A DNA stretch of 64,000 nt from CAWICD01 sp052267165 (GTDB lineage: Bacteria > Vulcanimicrobiota > Vulcanimicrobiia > Vulcanimicrobiales > Vulcanimicrobiaceae), in the NCBI GenBank assembly GCA_052267165.1, contig JBKQHO010000049.1:1-64000 (forward strand), read 5' to 3'. The position numbers were made by a program, and so were the translations under genes. Under the pieces are notes generated by a model. The model did no database searches. It was not told where the DNA came from and saw only the letters and a program-made list of their open reading frames with translations. This document shows positions 50,519 through 58,537 of the stretch, one piece after another. Each line of letters begins with the position of its first letter. Positions within the stretch are counted from its first letter, which is position 1.

Positions 50519-51027
50519 GCGCCGGCCGCGCACACTTCGCGCAGGTGCCCCGTCGCGACGTCGTAGACGAAACCGCGGACGTTCGCGCGATGGGGCAGGA
50601 AGCGGTGCTCGGCGACGCGCGCGATCGCCCGGCGCACGGCCGCTTCGATGTCGTCGAACGCGCCGAACGCGTACGGGGCGGGCGCGCCGACCTCCGACGC
50701 GAGCGTGGCTTGCAGCTCGTCTTCGCGAAAGCGCTGCAAGCCGCAGTCGGTGTGATGGACCAGCACCACTTCGCGCGTCTCGAGGAAGCGTTGCGAGAGG
50801 ACCAGCGAGCGCAGCACGTCGTCCGTGACCAATCCGCCCGCGTTGCGGATGACGTGCGCGTCGCCTTCGTCGAGTCCGAAGATGTGGAAGACGTCGATGC
50901 GTGAGTCCATGCACGTCACGATCGCGATGTGCTTGGCAGGGATGACGGCGCGCGAGCCGGGGAAGTCGGACTCGTACGCGAGCGCGGCGGCGACCAGCGC
51001 GTCGGTGACCGAAAGCGGAGCTGACAC
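50515..51027 (-). CDS. Beta-carbonic anhydrase (short, Rv1284-like)
   Basis: Interconverts CO2 and bicarbonate. 170 residues. Zinc ligands and active-site pair: IVTCMDSRIDV near residue 38 (Cys, Asp, Arg) and LVHHTDCGLQRF near residue 90 (His, Cys). HVIRNAGGLVTDD is also conserved. The small size and the HHTDCG form fit the short beta class. Start GTG 51027. The MITE-like element begins 49 bases upstream of the start, so it may supply or disturb the promoter. Confidence 0.92.
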   Translation of the reverse strand: MSAPLSVTDALVAAALAYESDFPGSRAVIPAKHIAIVTCMDSRIDVFHIFGLDEGDAHVIRNAGGLVTDDVLRSLVLSQRFLETREVVLVHHTDCGLQRFREDELQATLASEVGAPAPYAFGAFDDIEAAVRRAIARVAEHRFLPHRANVRGFVYDVATGHLREVCAAGA

Positions 51028-51075
51028 GGCGCCTCATCTTGGCGCAGGGCGCCGCCGAACCTTGCGCCACAAGGT

Positions 51076-51300
51076 TTAACAGGGTGCGGAAAAACCCCCG
51101 CACCAGTCGCGACGTGGCTTTTCCGCTGCCTCTTCGTCGCCGCCTCAGTTACAATACGCCTCGGCATTGCGCCCTCGGCGGCTCTAGCCTTCACGGAAGG
51201 AGGCATGCCGCGCAGCGCAGGATGCGCGTCAGCCGCGGCCTCGATCCAGCGAAAAATCCACGCCGCTTTGTGGCACGGGGGTTTTTCCGCACCCTGTTAA
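51076..51300. mobile_element. MITE-like element with perfect 25-bp terminal inverted repeats
   Basis: 25-bp terminal inverted repeats (51076-51100 and 51276-51300) match perfectly; they begin TTAACAGGGTGCGG and contain A5 and C5 runs. The 175-bp core has no credible ORF and includes TTACAAT and a strong AAGGAGG-like run. No transposase is inside, so movement would need an enzyme in trans. TTAA forms the outermost bases on both sides, compatible with a TTAA target. It lies between the carbonic anhydrase and epimerase genes, divergent. A 13-base match occurs at 47663. Confidence 0.72.
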
Positions 51301-51369
51301 GAAACGTCGCCGCCGGCAGGAAGTCGCGCGGTGCCCGGCCGGAGAAGCGCCTGGGGAGAAGCGCCTGGT

Positions 51370-52146
51370 ATGAAGATCGCGATCACCGGCGCGAACGGCA
51401 CCATCGGCCGCCCGCTTGCAGCCGATTTGGCGCGCGACCACGAGCTCGTGCGCATCGACCTGCGTGACGCGGACGTCGTCGCCGACGTGCAGGACCAGGC
51501 CGCGCTCGAGCGGGCCTTCGCCGGCTGCGAGGCGGTCATTCATCTCGCGGGCGTGGTCACGCTCGAAAACGACTGGCCCTCGAACCGGGGGCCGAACATC
51601 AACGGGACCTATTGCGCCTTCGAAGCGGCGCGGCGCGCCGCCGCGCGGCGCGTGATCTTCGCCAGCTCGAATCACGCGGTCGGGCAGTATGAGGTCGAGG
51701 CCGTTCCGCACATCTACGAGTCCGGAGCGGGAGTCGTCGTGCGCACCGACGCGCCGCTTCGCCCCGACAGCCTCTACGGCGTCTGGAAGGCGTTCGGCGA
51801 AGCGCTCGGGCGCCATTACAGCGACGTGCACGGGCTGCAGGTCACCTGCGTGCGCATCGGCTCGATCACCGCCGCCGACGATCCGCTGGACCCGAGCGTG
51901 CGCGACTCCTCACGGTGGCTGCCGCTCGACGAGGCGCAGCGTTTCGCACGTTACGCCGCGACCTGGATGTCGCAACGCGACTTCGCCAGGCTCGTGCGCT
52001 GCGTGCTCGCCCGCGACGTCCCGTTCGCGATCGTCTACGGCGTCGGCGACAACGCGACGCGCTTCTGGGATCTGGAACCCGGGCGCGCGCTCTTCGGCTT
52101 CTGGCCGCTCGACGGCGTCCGTGACGGGCGTTTGGTGCGCGCGTAG
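51370..52146 (+). CDS. NAD-dependent epimerase/dehydratase family protein
   Basis: 258 residues from ATG 51370. Extended-SDR features: the Rossmann motif ITGANGTIGRPLAADLA, VIHLAGVV, FASSNHAVG carrying the catalytic Ser, and YGVWKAFGEALG with the Tyr-x3-Lys pair. VTCVRIGSI follows. The SNHAVG segment and short length resemble uronate dehydrogenase-type enzymes, which oxidise hexuronates at C1; this is only a suggestion. The next gene starts 1 base after its stop, so they form an operon. Confidence 0.87.
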   Translation: MKIAITGANGTIGRPLAADLARDHELVRIDLRDADVVADVQDQAALERAFAGCEAVIHLAGVVTLENDWPSNRGPNINGTYCAFEAARRAAARRVIFASSNHAVGQYEVEAVPHIYESGAGVVVRTDAPLRPDSLYGVWKAFGEALGRHYSDVHGLQVTCVRIGSITAADDPLDPSVRDSSRWLPLDEAQRFARYAATWMSQRDFARLVRCVLARDVPFAIVYGVGDNATRFWDLEPGRALFGFWPLDGVRDGRLVRA

Positions 52147-52147
52147 G

Positions 52148-53737
52148 ATGGCGACGACGTTCGACGCCATCGTCATCGGCGGCGGCCACAACGGCTTGGT
52201 TGCGGCCTGCTACCTGGCTCGAGCGAGCTGGAAGGTGCTGGTCTTGGAACGGCGGCCGCTCGTCGGCGGTGCGTGCGTCACCGAAGAAGACGTCTTTCCC
52301 GGCTACAAAGTCTCGACGGCGGCGTACGTGAACAGCCTCTTCCGGCCGGAGATCGTGCGCGATCTGCGACTCGCCGATTACGGCTTCGAAGTGGTCGAGC
52401 GCAACCCCGCGTCGTTCTCGCCCTTCGACGACGGGCGCTATCTGATGCTCGGCGGAGACGCTGCCGGAAACCTGGCCGAGATCTCGAAATTCAGCCGCCG
52501 CGACGCCGAGCGCTATCCCGAGTACGAACGCATGCTGGAGCGCGTCGCTTCGGTGCTCGAGCCGACGCTGGTGCGCGTGCCGCCCAATATAGAGCGCACG
52601 ACGCTCGCCGATCTGGTCGAGTTCTTGCGGCTCGGCTTGAGTTTGAAGCGCTTGGGTCCGGCGCTCGGCGAGGCGGCCGAGGTGCTGACCGGCGCGGCGC
52701 GCCCGATCCTCGATCGCTGGTTCGTTTCGGAAGAGCTCAAGGCGACGCTTGCGACCGACGCGATCATCGGCGCGTTCGCCGCGCCGTCCATGCCGGGGAC
52801 CGCGTACGTGCTGTTCCATCACGTCATGGGCGAGACCAACGGCAAGAAGGGCGTGTGGAGCTACGTGCGCGGCGGAATGGGCGGCCTCACGCAGGCGCTC
52901 GCGCGCGCGGCGCAGGCGCTCGGCGTCGAGATTCGCACCGAGGCCGAGGTCGCGCAGATCCTCGTCAAGGACGGTGCTGCCGTCGGCGTTGCGCTCGCCA
53001 ATGGCGACGAGCTCGGCGCCCGTCACGTGGCGAGCTCCGTCGATTGCCGGCTGACCTTCGAGACGTTTCTCAATCCCGCGCTGCTGCCGCCGGAGTTCGT
53101 CGCGGAGCTGCGGCGCATCGACTACGCCAGCGCGTCCGCCAAGATCAACGTCGCGCTGGCCGAGCTGCCGAACTTCAAGGCCTGCCCCGGCACCGAGGCC
53201 GGTCCGCAGCATCGCGGCACGGTCCACCTCTGCCCCGACCAAGATTTCATCGAGCGCGCCTACGACGACGCGAAGTACGGCCGCGCTTCACGCGAACCGG
53301 TCGTGGAGTGCACGGTCCCCTCGTCGGTCGATCCGACGGTCGCGCCGCCGGGGCGTCACCTGATGTCGATGTTCTGCCAATACGCGCCCTACGAGCTCAA
53401 GGACGGCATCTGGGACGACGCGGCCAAGAACGCGTTCGCGAACCGTTGCTTCGACGTCGTCGAACGCTACGCGCCGGGCTTCAAGAGCTCGGTGCTCGAC
53501 CGCCAAATCCTCACCCCGAAGGACTTGGAGCAGCGCTTCAACCTCACCGGCGGCAACATCTTCCAAGGCGCGATGAGCCTCAACAAGCTCTTCATGCTGC
53601 GCCCCGCGCCCGGCTACGCGAGCTATCGAACCCCGGTCGAGCGGCTCTTTCTGTGCGGCTCGGCCGCGCATCCCGGCGGCGGCGTGATGGGCGCACCCGG
53701 CTGGAACGCCGCGCGCGTCATGCTCAAGTCGCGCTAG
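52148..53737 (+). CDS. FAD-dependent amine-oxidase/phytoene-desaturase-type oxidoreductase (PYROXD2-like)
   Basis: 529 residues from ATG 52148, directly after the epimerase stop; the much longer frame upstream is a shadow of that gene. FAD-binding start AIVIGGGHNGLVAACYLARA, then LVLERRPLVGGACVTEE and a C-terminal FAD contact LFLCGSAAHPGGGVMGAPGWNAA. The mid part SYVRGGMGGLTQALARAAQA is typical of the PYROXD2/CrtI-like group. The substrate is unknown; these enzymes desaturate or isomerise hydrophobic compounds. Confidence 0.88.
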   Translation: MATTFDAIVIGGGHNGLVAACYLARASWKVLVLERRPLVGGACVTEEDVFPGYKVSTAAYVNSLFRPEIVRDLRLADYGFEVVERNPASFSPFDDGRYLMLGGDAAGNLAEISKFSRRDAERYPEYERMLERVASVLEPTLVRVPPNIERTTLADLVEFLRLGLSLKRLGPALGEAAEVLTGAARPILDRWFVSEELKATLATDAIIGAFAAPSMPGTAYVLFHHVMGETNGKKGVWSYVRGGMGGLTQALARAAQALGVEIRTEAEVAQILVKDGAAVGVALANGDELGARHVASSVDCRLTFETFLNPALLPPEFVAELRRIDYASASAKINVALAELPNFKACPGTEAGPQHRGTVHLCPDQDFIERAYDDAKYGRASREPVVECTVPSSVDPTVAPPGRHLMSMFCQYAPYELKDGIWDDAAKNAFANRCFDVVERYAPGFKSSVLDRQILTPKDLEQRFNLTGGNIFQGAMSLNKLFMLRPAPGYASYRTPVERLFLCGSAAHPGGGVMGAPGWNAARVMLKSR

Positions 53738-53746
53738 CTCGCGTCC

Positions 53747-54226
53747 TCAACGCGACGGCAGTCCGACCGGCGTGCGCATCCAATCGTGCGCGATCGCCGT
53801 CTGCGCGGCCCCCAGCGTCAGCGCGTGCTCGACGCAGACCGCCGCGTGCAGCCGTTCCTCGACGCGGTCTTTGCGTTTCGAGTCGGCGAGGTGCTGGGGC
53901 CACAGGTTTCCGACGCTGTTCGCGCCGCCGAGCTCGAGCGGCACGAGGTGGTCGATGCGATAGCCCCGTCGCGGGCTCGTGGAGCGCGTGCCCCGCGGGA
54001 TACCGTATTCGCGATAGACGGCGTCCCGCTCTGCGTAAGAAACGTGGCGCCGCGCGGACGCATACCCGTACGCACAGACGACTCGCGGATCCGTGTCGGC
54101 TACGGCCCCGGGCGTCAGCGACACGTCGGGCATGTCGGCCACGGCGAGCGCCGGCAAAACGCCGATGAGGAGAGACGTAAGCAATAGGCTTCGAAAGCTC
54201 AACGTCCGAAACAGGTTCGCAGTCAC
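53747..54226 (-). CDS. Secreted HNH-type nuclease-like protein
   Basis: 159 residues with a signal peptide (FRSLLLTSLLIGVLPALAVA). The mature part begins PDVSLTPGAVADTDPRVVCAYGYAS and holds YRIDHLVPLELGGANSVGNLWPQ in two parts: an IDHLVPLELGG strand with the DH pair and NxxNLWPQ, the pattern of small exported HNH/beta-beta-alpha-metal proteins. A lone Cys pair (VCAYG, VCVEH) may form a disulfide. Start GTG 54226, weak ribosome site. It ends 9 bases before the convergent oxidoreductase. DNA or RNA cleavage outside the cytoplasm is plausible but unproven. Confidence 0.75.
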   Translation of the reverse strand: MTANLFRTLSFRSLLLTSLLIGVLPALAVADMPDVSLTPGAVADTDPRVVCAYGYASARRHVSYAERDAVYREYGIPRGTRSTSPRRGYRIDHLVPLELGGANSVGNLWPQHLADSKRKDRVEERLHAAVCVEHALTLGAAQTAIAHDWMRTPVGLPSR

Positions 54227-54410
54227 GAGCGGGCCGTCCTCGGCGGCGTGGGCGAATCCTTAAGGAAACGAGAAGGATTTGCGGCATTGCGACTTCTCCG
54301 TCAGTTGCTCGACGAGGCGACGCTCGCAGTCGAAGGCTCGCGAGCTTTCCCGCTGAATGCGTGCTCCGTCCGTCTCGATGGAGGCGGGTGACGTTCTCGA
54401 AAGGGAGGCC

Positions 54411-55634
54411 GTGAAGCATTTACGATTACCGGCGGCACTCGTCGCCGTGGCAGGCATCATCGTTTCGTTGTCCGCGCCGTTGCGCGGCGGAGCTCAGGAT
54501 AACGGTCCCGTCAAGATCGCGGTCATCACCGACCTCTCCGGGGTCTACGCGGCGGACGGCGGCCAGGGCGCGGTCGAAGCGACCAAAATGGCCGTCGAGG
54601 ACTTCGGCGGCAAAGTTCTCGGCCGCGAAATCGAGGTCGACGCGATCGACCACCGCAACAACGGGCCGGAGGCGGCGGCCAAGGCGCGCGAAGCGTTCGA
54701 CGGCGGCGCCGACCTCGCGCTCGATCTCACCAATTCGGCGACGGCGCTGGCCGTCTCCGCGGTCGGCAAGGAAAAGCACAAGCTCGTGATCGTCACGGGC
54801 GGCGGCAGCTCGGCGCTGACCGGCGCCGCCTGCGACAAGTACACGTACCATTACGCCTACGACACCTACGCGCTCGCGCACGGCACGGGCAAGTCGATCG
54901 CAAGCCAGAAGAACGGCAAGAGCTGGTACGGCATCGTTCCCAACTATGCGTTCGGGCAAGCGATGCTGACGGACTTCTCCGCCGCGGTTGAGGGCGAAGG
55001 CGGCAAGTTCGTTCACTCCGACATCATTCCGCTCGGCAACACCGACTTCTCGACGTATCTGCTCGCCGCCAAGCAGTCCGGCGCGCAGGTCCTGGGTGTG
55101 CTCAACGCCGGGGCCGACACGGTGAACACGATGAAGGCCGTCAAGCAGTTCGGTCTCGACAAGACGATGAAGCCGGCGATCGGCCTGCTCTTCCTGGCCG
55201 ACGTCGACGCGCTGCCCGACGTCTTCTCCGGAGCCGCGATAACGACGTCGTGGTACTGGGGCTACGACAAGCAGACCCGCGCCTGGGCCGACAAGTTCAC
55301 CAAACGCGTCGGCAACGGCACGCGGCCGACCGACATTCAGGCGGCGGACTATTCCGCCACGATCCAATGGCTCAACGCCGTCAAGGCGGTCGGTTCGACC
55401 GATGCCGACAAGATCGTCGCGTACCTCGACGGCCGCAAGTTCAACGACTTCTACGCGCGCAACGCCGTCTGGCGGGCACGCGACCATCGCGTCATTCACG
55501 ACATGTATTTCGTCGACGTGCTTTCCAAGGATCAAGTGACGGAGCCGCACGCCTGGTTCAAGGTGCTGCGCGTCATCCCGGGAGAGCAGGCGTTCCGGCC
55601 CGAGGCCGATTCCACGTGCAAGAAGGACTGGTAA
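54411..55634 (+). CDS. Branched-chain amino-acid-type ABC substrate-binding protein
   Basis: 407 residues from GTG 54411; AAGGGAGG just before it rules out the ATG 18 codons upstream. A signal sequence (LPAALVAVAGIIVSLSAPL) is followed by the type-I periplasmic binding fold of the LivK group: VKIAVITDLSGVYAADGGQG, VDAIDHRNNGPEAAAKAREA, VIVTGGGSSALTGAAC, YGIVPNYAFGQAM, and a C-terminal VLRVIPGEQAF. No permease or ATPase genes adjoin, so the transporter partner is elsewhere or it serves as a sensor. A strong hairpin terminator follows. Confidence 0.9.
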   Translation: MKHLRLPAALVAVAGIIVSLSAPLRGGAQDNGPVKIAVITDLSGVYAADGGQGAVEATKMAVEDFGGKVLGREIEVDAIDHRNNGPEAAAKAREAFDGGADLALDLTNSATALAVSAVGKEKHKLVIVTGGGSSALTGAACDKYTYHYAYDTYALAHGTGKSIASQKNGKSWYGIVPNYAFGQAMLTDFSAAVEGEGGKFVHSDIIPLGNTDFSTYLLAAKQSGAQVLGVLNAGADTVNTMKAVKQFGLDKTMKPAIGLLFLADVDALPDVFSGAAITTSWYWGYDKQTRAWADKFTKRVGNGTRPTDIQAADYSATIQWLNAVKAVGSTDADKIVAYLDGRKFNDFYARNAVWRARDHRVIHDMYFVDVLSKDQVTEPHAWFKVLRVIPGEQAFRPEADSTCKKDW

Positions 55635-55663
55635 GTCCGAAACCCTCCCCGGTCCAAGACCTT

Positions 55664-55694
55664 CGAGGCCGGCGCAACGCGTGCGCCGGCCTCG
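55664..55694 (+). terminator. Hairpin terminator after the binding-protein gene
   Basis: A perfect 13-bp GC-rich stem CGAGGCCGGCGCA (55664-55676) with TGCGCCGGCCTCG (55682-55694) and loop ACGCG. It lies 30 bases after the stop. The T tract is weak (GTTCGCATATT). Confidence 0.7.
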
Positions 55695-56069
55695 TTCGCA
55701 TATTCGCGCTCGCCGCATGGTCTCGAAGCAGACTTGCAGGGGCGGCTCATGCCGCCCTGTGGCCGCTTTCTTAGGGCAAGCAAATGCGCGTTAAGGCGCA
55801 AACTGGGCACGCTGGCCCACTTTTCGGTCGACCCCTTGAATAGTTGCCGCGCGGCAAAGTGCGGCCCGTCGACTGACCTTGAACAGAGAAGCTGCGCCTA
55901 GTAGCTGCCCCTTTAATTCATAGTCACAATGACGTCACCAGCAAGCGATCGCGACGCTCTGCCGATCTGATTGTTCGTCACGACAGTCGCCGCTTTCGCA
56001 TTTTTCGGTTCACCATCGCGATAGGTTGACCTGGCCGATGCCGCTAGGCAAAGAACGGAGAATCACGCC
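55695..56069. other. Intergenic region upstream of the NIPSNAP gene
   Basis: 375 bases, relatively AT-rich in its second half, with no supported gene. GGAG before 56070 is the ribosome site of the next gene. Confidence 0.45.
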
Positions 56070-56375
56070 GTGAGCGAGTACCAATTGAGAATTTATAAGA
56101 TTCGACCAGGTAGCATGCAGCAATTCGTCGATGGCTGGCAGGTCAATATCGTGCCAAGTCGTGAGAAATTTGGATTTAAAGTGATCGCCGCATGGACCGA
56201 TAGTGAATCCGAAGAGTTCATCTGGATCTTGCGTTGGGACGGGCCAGAGGGATATGCAGCCGCGGATCTCGCCTATTACGAGAGCCCCATCCGCAAAGCA
56301 GTTGCGTGGGATCCTCGTCCGTTCATCCTCGAGGATCAGCTTCGGATCATGCGCGAACAGCCTATTAGTGGATAA
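56070..56375 (+). CDS. NIPSNAP-family small protein
   Basis: 101 residues from GTG 56070 with GGAG upstream. YQLRIYKIRPGSMQQFVDGW, VIAAWTDSESEEFIWILRW and YYESPIRKAV are the characteristic strands and helix of the NIPSNAP ferredoxin-like fold. These small dimeric proteins are of uncertain function. Codon use is clearly more AT-rich than in its neighbours (ATT TAT AAG, AAA TTT GGA), as is the DNA on both sides, suggesting recent transfer. Confidence 0.8.
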   Translation: MSEYQLRIYKIRPGSMQQFVDGWQVNIVPSREKFGFKVIAAWTDSESEEFIWILRWDGPEGYAAADLAYYESPIRKAVAWDPRPFILEDQLRIMREQPISG

Positions 56376-56530
56376 TCCGTTGCCTCGAACTCTGACGCGT
56401 AGTAATTTTGCAAGCGCCATCATTGTACTCGCGCATGATACCTCGTAAGGAGAAGACATGGATAAAAAAAGATAAAAAGTCACTAGGCCGTTCGAATCTT
56501 GGACGTAGGACCTGCGCACGCGCGAGAACG

Positions 56531-57466
56531 CTAGCGCAGCAGCACGACCGCTTTGCCGGGGACACGCCGGTTCCACAGGTCGCCGACGGCTTTGCCGATC
56601 TGTGCGAACGGATAGCGTGCCGCCACGTGCGGGCGCAGAACGCCCTCGGCGACGAGCGTCGCGAGCCGCGCGAGCCCGACGCTCGCGGGCTGCGCCAACA
56701 CCTCGTGGAAGATGATGAAGCCGTAGATGCGCCGGCCCCCGTTGGAATAGAATCGGTCGAGCGCGATCGCCGCGGTCTTGGCTTGCGAGGTCCCGAAGGT
56801 CACGAGCTGCCCCTCGTCGGCCAGCTCGTCGAGCGCTTTGGCGAAGACGTCGCCGCCAACGGAGTCCAGGATCAGATCGTACGGTCCCGTACCTTCGAGG
56901 CTCGCGCCTTCTCCGCTGAGGACGTGCCGTGCTCCGGCGTCGCCGACGATGCCGGCATGGCGCTCGCTGCGCACGAGGCCGCTCGCGTCCGCGCCCGCGG
57001 CGCGAGCGAGCTGGGTCGCGAAGATGCCGACCCCACCCGAGGCCCCCGTGATCAGCACGCGCTTTCCGAGCAGCAGCCCGCCGCGCGCGAGGGCGTAGAG
57101 CGCCGTCAGTCCGGCGATCGGCAGCGTGGCCGCCAGCTCGAAACTGACGCTTTCGGGCAGCGCCGCCAAGGCGTTGGTGGGTACAGCGACGCGCTCGGCC
57201 CAGCCGCCGGAATCGACGAGCAGCCCCGCGACCCGGGCGCCCGCCGGGGGTCCCTTGCCGTTCTCCGCGGCTCGCAACACCACGCCCGCGACGTCCCAGC
57301 CGGGGCGCCAGCCTGCGGGCGCGACGGTCGTGCGGCGGACTTCGCCCAGGTTCAGCGAGATCGCGTGGACTTCGACCAGCGCCTCGTGCGGGCCGGGCTG
57401 CGGCTCGGCGGCCTCTTGCAGCGCGAGCCGGCCTGGAGCGCCCTCTACGACGAGGACTGCCTGCAT
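56531..57466 (-). CDS. Zinc-free alcohol dehydrogenase/quinone oxidoreductase family protein
   Basis: 311 residues: MQAVLVVEGAPGRLALQEA, VHAISLNLGEVRR, RPGWDVAGVVLRA, LPESVSFELAATLPIAGLTAL and the NADPH-binding VLITGASGGVGIFATQLARAAG, then LDSVGGDVFAKAL. No zinc ligands. AGGAGAG precedes the ATG. It follows the SDR gene by 63 bases on the same strand, so the pair may act on one substrate. Similar in family to 46782-47666 but clearly a different subgroup. Confidence 0.9.
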   Translation of the reverse strand: MQAVLVVEGAPGRLALQEAAEPQPGPHEALVEVHAISLNLGEVRRTTVAPAGWRPGWDVAGVVLRAAENGKGPPAGARVAGLLVDSGGWAERVAVPTNALAALPESVSFELAATLPIAGLTALYALARGGLLLGKRVLITGASGGVGIFATQLARAAGADASGLVRSERHAGIVGDAGARHVLSGEGASLEGTGPYDLILDSVGGDVFAKALDELADEGQLVTFGTSQAKTAAIALDRFYSNGGRRIYGFIIFHEVLAQPASVGLARLATLVAEGVLRPHVAARYPFAQIGKAVGDLWNRRVPGKAVVLLR

Positions 57467-57529
57467 GACGTTTCTCTCCTTCGTTTCGCGTGCGAACTTT
57501 CGTGAGGCGTAGCGGCGCGACGTGCGCGG

Positions 57530-58237
57530 CTACCAGGGAATGATGCGTTTCTCGTGCCAGAAGCGCCCGGTCTGGCCTCCGTCACGGGTCGCCAAGAAGA
57601 GCGCCGTTTCGGTTGCGTCGGCGGGGGACACGTGCGCGCCTGCCCCGCCCATCGCGGTTTGAACCCAGCCGGGGTGCATCGCGTCGACCAAGATCTTGCG
57701 CTGCGCGAGCGCAGCTGCCAGCGACGAGGTGTAGGCGTTGAGCGCGGCCTTGCTGATCGCGTAAGCGGCATATTTCGGCTCGAGGCCGCCTTCGAGCTGG
57801 CCCATCGTCGACGAGAGATTGATGATGCGGCCGCGCTCGGGGATCAGCGGAGCGAAGGCCGTGCACATCGAGATCGTCCCTAACAGATTGATCTCCAGCG
57901 TGTGGCGCACGAGGCTGAGCGGGACCAGTTCGGCGCTCATGCGCCGGTCCTCGTCGAGCAGGATGCCGGCGTTGTTGACCAGGACGTCGACCAGGCGCAA
58001 CCGCTCGCGCACGCGGTTGCGCAGCCCCCTCACCTGCGCCTCGTCGGCGATGTCGACGCGCTCCGCCAGCGCGCGCTCGCCGAACGGCGAAAGCTCGGCG
58101 GCCAGGCGCGCCGCGTCCGCGTCGCTGCGCGCCGTCGCGACGACGGTGGCGCCGGCCGCGAGGAAACGGTCGACGAGCGCGCGGCCGATGCCGCGGTTGG
58201 CGCCGCTGACGAGGACGATCTTCGAGTCGAGATTCAC
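57530..58237 (-). CDS. Short-chain dehydrogenase/reductase
   Basis: 235 residues of a classical SDR: cofactor motif LVSGANRGIGRALVD near residue 10 (Ser in place of the usual Thr), VLVNNAGILLDED, IINLSSTMGQ with the catalytic Ser, and YAISKAALNAYTSSLA with the Tyr and Lys. HPGWVQTAMGG follows. Start GTG 58237. It is divergent from leuA and precedes the quinone-oxidoreductase-type gene. Substrate unknown; carbonyl-reductase-like members are the nearest in pattern. Confidence 0.9.
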   Translation of the reverse strand: MNLDSKIVLVSGANRGIGRALVDRFLAAGATVVATARSDADAARLAAELSPFGERALAERVDIADEAQVRGLRNRVRERLRLVDVLVNNAGILLDEDRRMSAELVPLSLVRHTLEINLLGTISMCTAFAPLIPERGRIINLSSTMGQLEGGLEPKYAAYAISKAALNAYTSSLAAALAQRKILVDAMHPGWVQTAMGGAGAHVSPADATETALFLATRDGGQTGRFWHEKRIIPW

Positions 58238-58351
58238 GCTGAAGGCGTCACTACAACAGGCCGGTCACACTCCCCGCGTCGGTCGCATCATAAGCTCTCC
58301 GACCCAAGCTTTTTTCGCTTAGTGAAAAAGGTCGCGTTCCAAGGGAACCCC

Positions 58352-58381
58352 TTGACTTGCCTCGTGAGGCCATGCTAAGGT
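58352..58381 (+). promoter_or_regulatory. Sigma-70-type promoter of the leu operon leader
   Basis: TTGACT (58352-58357), an 18-base spacer, TAAGGT (58376-58381). It lies just before the leader-peptide ATG at 58391, with GGGAG between them. As in the ilv operon, the leader message begins almost at the leader ORF. Confidence 0.6.
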
Positions 58382-58390
58382 CGGGAGCGT

Positions 58391-58453
58391 ATGAACGGTG
58401 AAATGCGCGCTCCGGCGCGTAAGATTCTCCTTAGCGGTACGCCCCTTGCGTAA
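58391..58453 (+). CDS. leuL: leu leader peptide
   Basis: A 20-residue ORF starting MNGEMRAPARKILLSGTPLA and then TAA, preceded by GGGAG 3 bases before the ATG. ATT CTC CTT and a later CTT give one Ile and three Leu codons clustered near its end. The intrinsic-terminator-like hairpin at 58485-58519 and leuA at 58538 follow. Order and spacing are those of a ribosome-mediated attenuator, as in the ilv operon at 20.4 kb. The Leu run is weaker than in enteric leuL, so this is less certain than the ilv case. Confidence 0.65.
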   Translation: MNGEMRAPARKILLSGTPLA

Positions 58454-58484
58454 TCGCTAAGCGCCGTTTGCTCCATTCTATCGG

Positions 58485-58519
58485 GGCCCGCCGCAATAGC
58501 GACGGGCCTTGCTTCATTT
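58485..58519 (+). terminator. Attenuator hairpin of the leu operon
   Basis: GGCCCGCCGC (58485-58494), loop AATA, GCGACGGGCC (58499-58508): nine of ten positions pair. A T-rich tail TTGCTTCATTT follows (58509-58519). It ends 18 bases before the leuA start. Confidence 0.65.
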
Positions 58520-58537
58520 GACGAGGAATTACTCGCC

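Noticed and set aside
56470..56500. tRNA-like GTTCGAATC
   Set aside because: The flanking bases cannot form the T stem and no acceptor or anticodon arm is found.
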